Part shown: positions 20,218 through 29,358 of the stretch, piece by piece | Layout of the letters: each line of letters starts with the position of its first letter | How positions within the stretch are numbered: the first letter of the stretch is position 1 | Source: Streptomyces sp. WM6378 | Lineage (GTDB): Bacteria; Actinomycetota; Actinomycetes; Streptomycetales; Streptomycetaceae | Assembly: GCF_001279695.1 (NCBI RefSeq) | Contig: NZ_LGDD01000308.1 | Coordinates: 1 to 64,000 of the forward strand | Direction of reading: 5' to 3' | Length of the DNA stretch: 64,000 bases | The notes under the pieces: generated by a model | Told to the model about the DNA's origin: nothing | What the model saw: only the letters and a program-made list of their open reading frames with translations | Databases searched by the model: none | Position numbers and translations under genes: made by a program

Positions 20218-20919
20218 TCAGCCCTTGAAACCCCGGTGCAGCGCCACCACCCCGCCCGTCAGGTTCCGCCACGCCACCTTGGACCAGCCCGCCTGCTGAA
20301 GCCGCGCGGCCAGCGCGCCCTGGGCGGGCCAGGCCCGGATCGACTCCGCGAGGTAGACGTACGCGTCCGGGTTGGAGGACACCGCCGTGGCCACCGGGGG
20401 CAGCGCCCGCATCAAGTACTCGGTGTACACCGTCCGGAACGGCTTCCACGTCGGCTGCGAGAACTCGCAGATCACGACCCGGCCGCCCGGCTTGGTCACC
20501 CGGTACATCTCGCGCAGCGCGGCGTCCGTGTCCTGGACGTTGCGCAGCCCGAAGGAGATGGTCACCGCGTCGAACGTGTCGTCGCGGAAGGGCAGCTTCG
20601 TCGCGTCGCCCGCCGTGAACGGCAGGTGGGGCTGGCGCTCCTTGCCGACCTTGAGCATCCCGAGCGAGAAGTCGCAGGGCACGGTGTACGCGCCGGCCGC
20701 GGCGAAGGGCTGCGAGGAGGTGGCCGTGCCGGCCGCGAGGTCGAGCACCTTCTGCGCGGGCCGCGCGTCGACCGCCTTCGCGACCTCCTTGCGCCACAGC
20801 CGGGTCTGGCCGAGGGAGAGCACGTCGTTGGTGAGGTCGTAGTGCGCCGCGACGTCGTCGAACATCGAGGCGACTTCGTGCGGCTGCTTGTCCAGGGATG
20901 CGCGGGTCACGCTTCCCAT
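20218..20919 (-). CDS. menG: Demethylmenaquinone methyltransferase
   Basis: Catalyses the last core step of menaquinone synthesis, SAM-dependent C-methylation of demethylmenaquinone. The 233-residue protein has the UbiE/MenG hallmarks: [20 protein letters not shown] at the N terminus, the SAM loop [12 protein letters not shown] and the family segment [20 protein letters not shown]. Two starts are possible: ATG at 20919, or the GTG three codons later ([13 protein letters not shown]), which has a GGGAAGC purine run. It fits the futalosine pathway genes nearby. Confidence 0.94.
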   Translation of the reverse strand: MGSVTRASLDKQPHEVASMFDDVAAHYDLTNDVLSLGQTRLWRKEVAKAVDARPAQKVLDLAAGTATSSQPFAAAGAYTVPCDFSLGMLKVGKERQPHLPFTAGDATKLPFRDDTFDAVTISFGLRNVQDTDAALREMYRVTKPGGRVVICEFSQPTWKPFRTVYTEYLMRALPPVATAVSSNPDAYVYLAESIRAWPAQGALAARLQQAGWSKVAWRNLTGGVVALHRGFKG

Positions 20920-21033
20920 TCAAGCAGTAGGCCGCACAGCCGGGTGCCCGGCCCTCACCGGCACAGCCGGGCCACGTACATTCTCCCTTCCGTGCCACGG
21001 GGGCGCGGAACCACGAGAGCGGGTGCACACGAC

Positions 21034-22038
21034 ATGCGGAGTTTCCTGAGGGTGCCGGTCGCGGGGCTCGGCGCCTTGGCCGCGCTGGTGTGCGCGGGGT
21101 GCTCCTCGACCCCGGACGCGGCGCCCGAGGCCCCGGCCAAGCCTGCCGCGAACGGCCCGTTGAACAGCGCGTACTCCCCCTACGTCAGCGCCACGACGGC
21201 CTCGCCCACCGACGCGGTGGGCTCCCCGGCCGTCTACAACCTGGCGTTCGCCGTCGCCCACGGCAACACCTGCCGGGCGGTCTGGGACGACGACACGGCC
21301 ATCGTGGACCAGGACGTCAAGGACCGGGCGGCCGAGCTGAAGAAGTCGGGCGCCGCGGTGCGGGTGTCCTTCGGCGGGCAGGCCGGCAAGGAGCTCGCGC
21401 TGACCTGCAAGACCCCGGCCCAGCTGGCCGCCGCCTACGGCTCGGCGCTGGACGCGGCCGGGGCCGGCGAGGCCGACTTCGACATCGAGGGGGCGGCCCT
21501 CGCCGACTCCGCCGCGCTCACCCGGCGCGCGGAGGCGATAGCCCTGCTCCAGAAGGAGCGCGGCCTCAAGGTGACGTTCACGCTCGCGGTGATGCCGACG
21601 GGGCTCACGCCCGAGGGCACGGCACTGCTCAAGTCGGCCAAGGACCACGGCGTGCAGGTCTCCGCCGTCAACGTGATGACGATGAACTACGGCACCTCCT
21701 ACGGAGGCGACATGGGCGACTACGCGGTGCGGGCCGCGACCGCCGCGCACGGCCAGCTCCAGCAGGTCCTGGGCCTCTCGGACGCGGCGGCCTGGCAGGG
21801 GCTCGGGGTCACGTCGATGATCGGCGTCAACGATGTGAAGGGCGAGACGTTCACCCTGGACGACGCCGCGAAGGTGCGGAAGTTCGCCCAGGACAAGGGT
21901 GTCGGACGGCTGTCCATGTGGGTGACGTACCGCGACCAGAAGTGCGGCTCAGGCGTCAACTCGGCCGTGGCGCAAGCGAGTTGCAGCGGCGTGGACCAGG
22001 AGCCGGGCGCCTTCGCGAAGGCCCTGTCGGGAAGCTGA
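21034..22038 (+). CDS. Secreted GH18-like (chitinase-fold) protein, probable lipoprotein
   Basis: A 334-residue exported protein. The signal segment LGALAALVCAGCSSTPD suggests lipid attachment, although the lipobox has Cys at -3 instead of Leu. The rest resembles the chitinase (GH18) barrel of the Streptomyces bifunctional-chitinase type, including AVNVMTMNYG and WGLG-like VTSMIGVND stretches. The active-site strand reads AGEADFDIEG, keeping DxE of DxxDxDxE but lacking the first aspartate. Chitin-type hydrolysis is likely but not certain. I chose the ATG at 21034; the frame extends upstream over menG as a shadow. Confidence 0.8.
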   Translation: MRSFLRVPVAGLGALAALVCAGCSSTPDAAPEAPAKPAANGPLNSAYSPYVSATTASPTDAVGSPAVYNLAFAVAHGNTCRAVWDDDTAIVDQDVKDRAAELKKSGAAVRVSFGGQAGKELALTCKTPAQLAAAYGSALDAAGAGEADFDIEGAALADSAALTRRAEAIALLQKERGLKVTFTLAVMPTGLTPEGTALLKSAKDHGVQVSAVNVMTMNYGTSYGGDMGDYAVRAATAAHGQLQQVLGLSDAAAWQGLGVTSMIGVNDVKGETFTLDDAAKVRKFAQDKGVGRLSMWVTYRDQKCGSGVNSAVAQASCSGVDQEPGAFAKALSGS

Positions 22039-22053
22039 CCGGGCCGACCGGGC

Positions 22054-22689
22054 TTACCGGCGCCGGTGCACCAGCCGTCCGCCGATGACGGTGGCGATGC
22101 AGGTCCCGGCGCCCCGCGCGGCCGGCGCGGCCTCGTCCGGCACGGCGAAGACGGCGAACCGGGCCGGGCCGCCCACGGCGAGCGGAGCCCGGAAGGCCTC
22201 GCCCGGCTCGGCGTCGGCGAACGGATCGAGGGCCGCCGGACCCTCCGCGCCACCGCTCGGCAGCACCTCAAGTCCCGCCCGCCGTACGGCAGTTCGCACC
22301 GCCGGGGTGACCAGGGGCCCGGTCACCGCCACCACTCCGTGCGCGAGCAGCTTCTGGGTGCAGCGGCGGGCGCTGTTGCCCCGGCGGGACTCGCTCGGGG
22401 CGAGGGCGGCGAGCGCGGCGCCGGTCAGCGGTTCGGGGCCGAGCTCGTCGACCTCGAAGGGGTCGTCCGGGAAATAGGCGAGTTCGAGCAGGGCCGCCCC
22501 GTGCCGGTTGACCAGACCAGGCGTGAGCACGCCGGGCCAGCGGCGGACGCGGGCGGCGGGGTGCTCGGCCGCGACGTCCTCGTACGGGGCGATCATCGCG
22601 ATCCGGTCACCGTCGATGAGCACCGCACCGCCCGGGACCGGCTCGCGGTCCCCGGGCAGCAGAAGGTCGGCGGCGTGAAGCGTCAGCAC
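22054..22689 (-). CDS. Truncated amidohydrolase-like protein next to mqnC
   Basis: A 211-residue protein resembling the composite-domain ends of imidazolonepropionase/aminofutalosine deaminase enzymes. The N-terminal beta-sheet (VLIDGDRIAMIAP) leads into PGLVNRHGAALLELAYF, where functional relatives have PGLVNAHTHLEL with the metal-binding HxH. Here the HxH is lost, and the whole metal-binding barrel is short: normal enzymes are about 400 residues. The C terminus again shows the sheet domain (IATVIGGRLVHRR). It starts 15 bases after the mqnC stop on the same strand, so co-transcription is likely. Function unknown. Confidence 0.75.
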   Translation of the reverse strand: MLTLHAADLLLPGDREPVPGGAVLIDGDRIAMIAPYEDVAAEHPAARVRRWPGVLTPGLVNRHGAALLELAYFPDDPFEVDELGPEPLTGAALAALAPSESRRGNSARRCTQKLLAHGVVAVTGPLVTPAVRTAVRRAGLEVLPSGGAEGPAALDPFADAEPGEAFRAPLAVGGPARFAVFAVPDEAAPAARGAGTCIATVIGGRLVHRRR

Positions 22690-22704
22690 GTCGGGAACGC
22701 GGCC

Positions 22705-23904
22705 TCAGCTGGAGGCGAGGAGCTTCAGCTCCGGGTGGGCGGTGCCGCCCTCGATCGCGGTCGAGGAGATGTGCGACTGGACGCGGGTGTCGACCGGGTC
22801 GTTCGCCGGGTCCTCGTGCACGACGAGGTGCTCGTAGGTGGTGGCGCGCTGGGCGGGCACCCGGTCCGCCTTGCGGATCATGTCGATCATCTCGATGAGG
22901 TTGGAGCGGTGCTTGGCCCCGGCCGACGAGACGACGTTCTCCTCCAGCATGACCGAGCCGAGGTCGTCCGCGCCGTAGTGCAGGGTGAGCTGCCCGGCCT
23001 CCTTGCCCGTGGTCAGCCAGGAGCCCTGGATGTGCGCGACGTTGTCGAGGAAGATCCGGGCGATCGCGATCATGCGGATGTACTCGAAGATCGTCGCCTG
23101 GGTGCGGCCCTTGAGGTGGTTGTTCTCCGGCTGGTACGTGTACGGGATGAAGGCGCGGAAGCCGCCCGTGCGGTCCTGCACGTCGCGGATCATGCGCAGG
23201 TGCTCGATGCGCTCGGCGTTGGTCTCGCCCGTACCCATGAGCATGGTGGAGGTGGACTCGACGCCCAGGCCGTGGGCGGTCTCCATGATCTCCAGCCAGC
23301 GCTCGCCGGACTCCTTCAGCGGCGCGATCGCCTTGCGCGGCCGCTCGGGCAGCAGCTCGGCGCCGGCCCCGGCGAAGGAGTCGAGCCCGGCGGCGTGGAT
23401 GCGCGAGATGGCCTCCTCCACCGACACCTTGGAGATCCGGGCCATGTGCTCGACCTCGGAGGCGCCCAGGGAGTGGATGACCAGCTGCGGGTACGCCTTC
23501 TTGATCGCGGAGAAGTGCTCTTCGTAGTACTCGACGCCGAAGTCGGGGTGGTGGCCGCCCTGGAACATGATCTGGGTGCCGCCGAGCTCGATGGTCTCCG
23601 CGCACCGGCGCAGGATGTCGTCGAGGTCGCGGGTCCAGCCCTTGGCGGTGTCCTTGGGCGCGGCGTAGAAGGCGCAGAACTTGCACGCCGTCACGCAGAC
23701 GTTCGTGTAGTTGATGTTCCGCTCGATGATGTACGTCGCGATGTGCTCGGTACCGGCGTACCGGCGGCGGCGCACCGCGTCGGCGGCGGCGCCGAGCGCG
23801 TGCAGCGGCGCGGACCGGTACAGGTCGAGCGCTTCCTCCGGGGTGATCCGCCCACCCTCGGCGGCACGGTCGAGAACGGACTGAAGATCGGCCTTCTCAG
23901 TCAC
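22705..23904 (-). CDS. mqnC: Cyclic dehypoxanthinyl futalosine synthase
   Basis: A radical SAM enzyme that cyclises dehypoxanthinyl futalosine in the futalosine route to menaquinone. The 399-residue protein has the [4Fe-4S] motif CVTACKFCAFY near residue 72, GGTQIMFQGGHHPDFGVEYY and the family stretch ESTSTMLMGTGETNAERIEHL. It differs from the paralogue MqnE at 50080. The GTG start has GGGA upstream. It appears to head a two-gene unit with the amidohydrolase-like gene. Confidence 0.96.
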   Translation of the reverse strand: MTEKADLQSVLDRAAEGGRITPEEALDLYRSAPLHALGAAADAVRRRRYAGTEHIATYIIERNINYTNVCVTACKFCAFYAAPKDTAKGWTRDLDDILRRCAETIELGGTQIMFQGGHHPDFGVEYYEEHFSAIKKAYPQLVIHSLGASEVEHMARISKVSVEEAISRIHAAGLDSFAGAGAELLPERPRKAIAPLKESGERWLEIMETAHGLGVESTSTMLMGTGETNAERIEHLRMIRDVQDRTGGFRAFIPYTYQPENNHLKGRTQATIFEYIRMIAIARIFLDNVAHIQGSWLTTGKEAGQLTLHYGADDLGSVMLEENVVSSAGAKHRSNLIEMIDMIRKADRVPAQRATTYEHLVVHEDPANDPVDTRVQSHISSTAIEGGTAHPELKLLASS

Positions 23905-23991
23905 CGGAGGTGTCCCTTTCTAGGGGGTTACGGGCGGGCGGATCCAGCGTACGCCAGCGGCTCTGCCCACCCGAGCGGGGGCCGCAGGCCC

Positions 23992-24726
23992 TCAGCTGGC
24001 GAGCCCGCCGAGGAGCAGGCCGCCGAAGGCTCCGGCGATCATGAAGGGCCCGAGGGGGAACGCGGCCTTACGGTTCGCCCTTCGCAGCACCAGCAGCCCG
24101 CCCCCGTAGACCGCGCCGAGCACGAGCCCGAGCAGGGCTCCCGCGAAGAGCACCGGCCAGCCGTACCACCCGAGAGCGGCCCCGAGCCCGAGCGCGAGCT
24201 TGGCGTCGCCGAGACCCATGCCGGCCGGGTTGATGAGCACGAGCACCAAGTACCCACCGCCCAGGGCGAGTTCACCGAGCAGAGCCGTGGTCCAGGCCCC
24301 CGCGTGCCCGGGCAGCACCGCGGCCAGGCCGAGCAGCAGGGTCGCCGCGAGGGCGAGCGGCAGGGTCAGCACATCGGGCAGCCGGTGCACGCCCCGGTCG
24401 ACGACCCCGAGCAGCACGGCCACCGGCGCGAGCAGCAGCCAGACCCCCAGCTCCGGGCGGGCACCGGTGGTGGCGGCGAGCCCCACGCAGACCAGCGCGG
24501 TCAGCGCCGCGACGACCGGAGTCGAGGGTCCGTATCCGCGGGCGGCCCCGAGCCAGCCCCGGGCGGGCCCGGCGAACGGCCGCCCGTCGGGGTCGGCGGG
24601 CCGCCACGGCTCGTCGGGTTCGACGGAGAGCCGGTGGGCCGGGCGTGGCAGCAGCACCCCGGCGCCCGCGCCCCACAGCGCGGCCCCGGCGACGAGAGGA
24701 CCGTTCACCGCTTCAAGCCCGTTCAC
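23992..24726 (-). CDS. A24-family prepilin peptidase (membrane aspartic protease)
   Basis: A 244-residue protein with about seven hydrophobic helices. The two catalytic aspartates of type IV prepilin/leader peptidases are in VVDRGVHRLPDVLT and GMGLGDAKLALGLG (the GxGD motif). It lacks the N-terminal cysteine-rich methyltransferase part of classical PilD. The GTG at 24726 overlaps the kinase stop as GTGA, so the two genes are coupled. A much longer open frame through this region is a shadow of the kinase. No prepilin substrate is visible in the window. Confidence 0.85.
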   Translation of the reverse strand: MNGLEAVNGPLVAGAALWGAGAGVLLPRPAHRLSVEPDEPWRPADPDGRPFAGPARGWLGAARGYGPSTPVVAALTALVCVGLAATTGARPELGVWLLLAPVAVLLGVVDRGVHRLPDVLTLPLALAATLLLGLAAVLPGHAGAWTTALLGELALGGGYLVLVLINPAGMGLGDAKLALGLGAALGWYGWPVLFAGALLGLVLGAVYGGGLLVLRRANRKAAFPLGPFMIAGAFGGLLLGGLAS

Positions 24727-26498
24727 TGCTTCGTCAGGATGCCGGAGGGCCTTCCGGCGGCCGCCTCCTCGGACTGGTACGTGAGCTTGCCGTCGCTGCC
24801 GAGGGTGAAGACCAGTTCGGCGGTGCCGGTGGTGCACAGGCCCGCGGTGCCGGGCTTGCGCGGGTCGGTGCGCTCCTCGATGCGCACCTCGCCCGCCGTG
24901 CCGGAGAGCAGCTTGCCCACGCCGTGGCACTCCACCTTCGTGCCCAGCACGTCGATCGTCGAGGTCGTCAGGACGACGTCGCTGCCCGTACCGCCGGCCG
25001 TGAAGGCGGCGGTGACCGTGCCGTGCGGCTGGCCGGTGCTCTGCTCCGTGGTCGGGCCCTGCCAGGTTCCGATGAACTGGCTCGGCAGATCGGCCAGTTG
25101 GGTTCCGGACGGCGAACCCGAGGGCGAACCCGACGGGGTCGCGGCGTCGGTCGGGGCCCGCGTGCCCGGCTCGGGTTCCCCCGTGGCCCCGTTCGAAGCG
25201 GGCGGCTTCGCCCCCGTATTGGTCGCTTCGCTGCCGCCGCCCGGCAGCAGGTCGAAGAGGAAGGCCGCGCCCACCGTCACGGCGGCCAGCGCGCCCGCGA
25301 CCGCGAGGGCCACAGTGCAGCTGACCTTGCGGCCCTGGCCGCGTTCGCCCGGCTCGGCGGCCGTCGCGACGGACAGGGCGACGCGCGGGCCCCGGTCGGC
25401 CGGGCCGGGCGGGGCGGTGGGCGGCGGGGGTGTGCGCGGGCCCGGGAAGGGGGCCGCGTCCCGGCCGTACGAGGCGTCCGGCGGGCCGAAAGCGCCGGCG
25501 GACCCGGACCCGGGCCCCGTACCGCTGCCCGCCCCGCCCCCGACCGCCGGGCTGCTGAACGGGATCGGGCCCGAGCCGCTCACCGACTCGCCGGGCTCCA
25601 GGTCGAGCAGCCGCACCGCGGACCGGCTGACCTCCTCCACCAGCGGGCCCGGCAGCCAGCCGTTCCGGACCAGCGCGGCCGCTCCTGCCGGGGCGAGGCG
25701 GGCCGCGAGGGCGGCGGGGGCCGGGCGGTCCGCGGGGTCCTTGGCGAGGCAGGCTCCGACCGCGTCGCGCAGCTCGCCGGTGAGGCCGGCGCCCAGTTCG
25801 GGCGACTCGTGCACCACCTTGTAGAGGAGGGCCGCCGAGGAGTCGCCGGGGAAGGGCGGCTCGCCGGTCGCCGCGTACGCGAGGACCGCGCCCAGCGAGA
25901 ACACGTCGGCGGCGCCGGTCACGCCCCGGCCCAGGATCTGCTCGGGCGACATGTAGCCGGGCGAGCCGATGGAGACGCCGGTTGCGGTGAGCGAGGCGGT
26001 GCCGTCGGTGGCGCGGGCGATGCCGAAGTCGATGAGGCGGGGCCCGTCGAGGGTGAGCAGCACGTTCGAGGGCTTCACATCGCGGTGGACCAGGCCGAGC
26101 GCGTGGACCGCGGCAAGCGCCTCGGCGAGGCCGGCGCCCAGGACCCGTACCGAGTGATCGGGAAGCGGGCCGCGGTCCATGACGGCCTGGGTCAGCGAGG
26201 GGCCGGCCACATAACCCGTCGCCACCCACGGAACCGGCGCCTCCGGATCCGCGTCGAGGACCGGCGCGGTCCAGTCGCCGCCCACCCGCCGGGCCGCCTC
26301 GACCTCGTGCCGGAAGCGTGCCCGGAACTGTTCGTCGAGGGCGAAGTGCGGGTGCACCACCTTGACCGCGACCGTGCGGCCGCCCGCGCTGCGGCCCAGG
26401 TACACCCGGCCCATGCCGCCCGCCCCTAGCCGGCCGAGCAGCCGGTAGGCGCCGATCGTCCGCGGTTCGCCCGCTTCCAGCGGCTGCAAAGACTGCAT
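24723..26498 (-). CDS. Membrane Ser/Thr protein kinase (PknB-like) with extracellular domain
   Basis: A 591-residue receptor-type kinase. The kinase domain covers about residues 17-275, with RLGAGGMGRVYLG (P-loop), VAVKVV (lysine), HRDVKPSN (catalytic loop), DFGIARA (Mg loop) and SPGYMSPEQ (activation segment end). A Pro/Gly-rich linker leads to one transmembrane helix at about 393-416. A ~175-residue outer domain follows, with no PASTA repeats. I chose the ATG at 26498 (MQSLQPLEAGEPRTIG), preceded by GGGAG. It is upstream of, and coupled to, the prepilin peptidase. Confidence 0.93.
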   Translation of the reverse strand: MQSLQPLEAGEPRTIGAYRLLGRLGAGGMGRVYLGRSAGGRTVAVKVVHPHFALDEQFRARFRHEVEAARRVGGDWTAPVLDADPEAPVPWVATGYVAGPSLTQAVMDRGPLPDHSVRVLGAGLAEALAAVHALGLVHRDVKPSNVLLTLDGPRLIDFGIARATDGTASLTATGVSIGSPGYMSPEQILGRGVTGAADVFSLGAVLAYAATGEPPFPGDSSAALLYKVVHESPELGAGLTGELRDAVGACLAKDPADRPAPAALAARLAPAGAAALVRNGWLPGPLVEEVSRSAVRLLDLEPGESVSGSGPIPFSSPAVGGGAGSGTGPGSGSAGAFGPPDASYGRDAAPFPGPRTPPPPTAPPGPADRGPRVALSVATAAEPGERGQGRKVSCTVALAVAGALAAVTVGAAFLFDLLPGGGSEATNTGAKPPASNGATGEPEPGTRAPTDAATPSGSPSGSPSGTQLADLPSQFIGTWQGPTTEQSTGQPHGTVTAAFTAGGTGSDVVLTTSTIDVLGTKVECHGVGKLLSGTAGEVRIEERTDPRKPGTAGLCTTGTAELVFTLGSDGKLTYQSEEAAAGRPSGILTKQ

Positions 26499-26701
26499 CG
26501 CGGTGCTCCCCCAACGCCCACCCTGGTCAAGCCGGTCGCACAGCAGCGTAGAGCCGTACGTGCGCGGGATCACCCTCAACCGAGACTGATCCCATGCTTA
26601 TGTGAGCGAACCGAATAGCGGGTTCCGCCCTCTTGACTGGCGTAGTTCATGCTTAATCGCCCAAAATGCCACCGCCCTCAGCCAGATTCACGGAGCCCCG
26701 A

Positions 26702-27751
26702 ATGAAGCGTCGCCGCCCTGCCGCTCTGATAGCAGCCGCCGTCATCGGCTCGGTCGTGCTGGTCTCCGGCTGCTCCGACGAAGGCAAGCCGGTCAGCTTC
26801 GACTCGGGGCCGAGCAGTCCGTCGCCGGGGGCCTCGGCGCAGGGCGGGCAGAAGAAGAACGACGACGCCTCCGCGAAGAACGGCGCGGCAGCCCAGACGC
26901 TCCTGCCGACCGGCCCGAAGGCCGAGTTCACCACGCAGAGCAGCCTCGGCGACGGCACCAAGATCGGCGTGACCACGCTCAAGGGCGCCAAGTCCGGGTT
27001 CACCGGCAAGGTGTGGGTGTGGGCGCCGAAGCAGTACTTCGACGAGAAGTACAAGAACAGCGGCTTCCCGGTGCTCATCGCACTGCCCGGCGGAAACGGC
27101 TACCCCAAGAACTACTGGATGGGCACCGACCTCAAGCTGCAGAGCAGCATCAGCGAGTGGTCCAAGACCGGCAAGAGCCTGCCGTTCATCGTGGTCATGC
27201 CGGTCCTCAACCCGGACGCCAAGCACTACTACGACGGCAGTGACATTCCGGGCCAGCCCAAGATGGGCACCTGGATGACCGAGGACGTGCCGGACCTGGT
27301 GCGGGCCAACTTCCGCACCTTCAAGTCCCGTGACGGCTGGGCCTTCATGGGCTCCTCGTCGGGCGGCTTCGTCGGCCTGAAGTCGGTGCTCAAGCGGCCC
27401 GATCTGTTCAAGGCCGCGATCGCCTCGGGCCCGGACACCGTGCCGGACTCCCCGCTGTGGGCCGGCCACGAGGCCGAGAAGCAGGCGAACAACCCGGAGA
27501 AGCTGGCCCAGGACCTGATCGACGAGAAGGGTCCCGAGGTCGCGCTCGCCTTCCAGGTGGGCACCAAGGAAGGCACCGTCGTGCCGAACGTGAAGAAGTT
27601 CATCGACACGTACGGGAAGGGCCCGGTGAAGACCCGCCTCCAGCTGATCCAGGGCGGCACCCACAACGCCCACACCTACGTGAAGGGCATGGGCGAGGGG
27701 ACCATGGAGTGGATCAGCAAGCAGATGCTCGCCCCGGTCCCCTCCTCCTGA
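26702..27751 (+). CDS. Lipoprotein alpha/beta-hydrolase (putative esterase, Fes/EstA-like)
   Basis: A 349-residue exported esterase-family protein. The N terminus MKRRRPAALIAAAV leads to the lipobox LVSGC at about residue 23, so it should be anchored to the outer face of the membrane. A Ser/Gly/Lys-rich linker follows, then the alpha/beta-hydrolase core with FPVLIALPGGNGYPKNYW, nucleophile elbow GSSSGG and the probable catalytic His in GGTHNAHTY. It resembles the putative-esterase family that includes mycolyltransferase-like and siderophore esterases. Substrate unknown. The ATG at 26702 has CGGAG upstream. Confidence 0.85.
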   Translation: MKRRRPAALIAAAVIGSVVLVSGCSDEGKPVSFDSGPSSPSPGASAQGGQKKNDDASAKNGAAAQTLLPTGPKAEFTTQSSLGDGTKIGVTTLKGAKSGFTGKVWVWAPKQYFDEKYKNSGFPVLIALPGGNGYPKNYWMGTDLKLQSSISEWSKTGKSLPFIVVMPVLNPDAKHYYDGSDIPGQPKMGTWMTEDVPDLVRANFRTFKSRDGWAFMGSSSGGFVGLKSVLKRPDLFKAAIASGPDTVPDSPLWAGHEAEKQANNPEKLAQDLIDEKGPEVALAFQVGTKEGTVVPNVKKFIDTYGKGPVKTRLQLIQGGTHNAHTYVKGMGEGTMEWISKQMLAPVPSS

Positions 27752-27779
27752 ACGGTCCGAGGTTCTTCGCGCGAAGCCC

Positions 27780-28964
<1,185 letters not shown>

Positions 28965-29168
28965 ATGGCTACCGGAACCGTGAAGTGGTTCAACGCTGAA
29001 AAGGGCTTCGGCTTCATCGCCCAGGACGGCGGCGGCCCGGATGTCTTCGTCCACTACTCCGCGATCAACGCGTCTGGTTTCCGCTCCCTGGAGGAGAACC
29101 AGGTCGTGAACTTCGACGTCACCCAGGGCCCGAAGGGCCCGCAGGCGGAGAACGTCACCCCGGCCTAA
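28965..29168 (+). CDS. Cold-shock protein (CspA family)
   Basis: A 67-residue single-strand nucleic-acid binding protein, probably an RNA chaperone. Both RNA-binding motifs are intact: [10 protein letters not shown] (RNP1) and DVFVHYSAI (RNP2). The start [10 protein letters not shown] block follows MATGTVK directly. The ATG at 28965 has the near-perfect site AAGGAGG. A frame starting earlier at 28920 would run through the ribosome binding site and is not supported. A terminator follows at 29207. Confidence 0.97.
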   Translation: MATGTVKWFNAEKGFGFIAQDGGGPDVFVHYSAINASGFRSLEENQVVNFDVTQGPKGPQAENVTPA

Positions 29169-29206
29169 CTTGCCCGGGTTGGCGATCGCTGACTTAGCAG
29201 TACCCA

Positions 29207-29244
29207 AGGAGCCCCGTCCATCCGGACCGGGGCTCCTGCCTTTT
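29207..29244 (+). terminator. Terminator of the cold-shock gene
   Basis: AGGAGCCCCG-TCC pairs with GGA-C-CGGGGCTCCT (one bulged C) around a four-base loop. GCCTTTT follows. The hairpin starts 38 bases after the stop codon. Confidence 0.85.
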
Positions 29245-29252
29245 GCAGTGCT

Positions 29253-29333
29253 GGGCGCCCTACAGGGGCGCGGGGCTGTGACGTTTTGCGGTCCGCCGCG
29301 TGGGCGCGACCAGCCACCCACGGCCCGCACCCG
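29253..29333. repeat. Dispersed Streptomyces repeat, copy A
   Basis: The sequence CTACAGGGGCGCGGGGCTGTG leads to GCGCGACCAGCCACCCACGGCCCGCA. It shares the AGGGGCGCGGGG...GCGCGACCAGCCAC core with copies at 34854, 34921 and 55547. It lies between the convergent cold-shock and acyl-CoA ligase genes. No open frame spans it. (The first string is cited only by its core.). Confidence 0.75.
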
Positions 29334-29358
29334 AAAGCGAACCGCCCCCGCACCCCGC

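Noticed and set aside
22066..25824. A 1252-residue plus-strand open frame over mqnC and the kinase
   Set aside because: Composition (Arg/Gly/Glu/Val) is that of a GC-rich antisense shadow. It has no recognisable domain and overlaps three well-supported genes.
23992..26514. An 840-residue open frame covering the kinase and prepilin peptidase
   Set aside because: Only its last 244 residues look like a protein (the peptidase). The rest is Arg/Gly-rich and is the shadow of the kinase gene in another frame.
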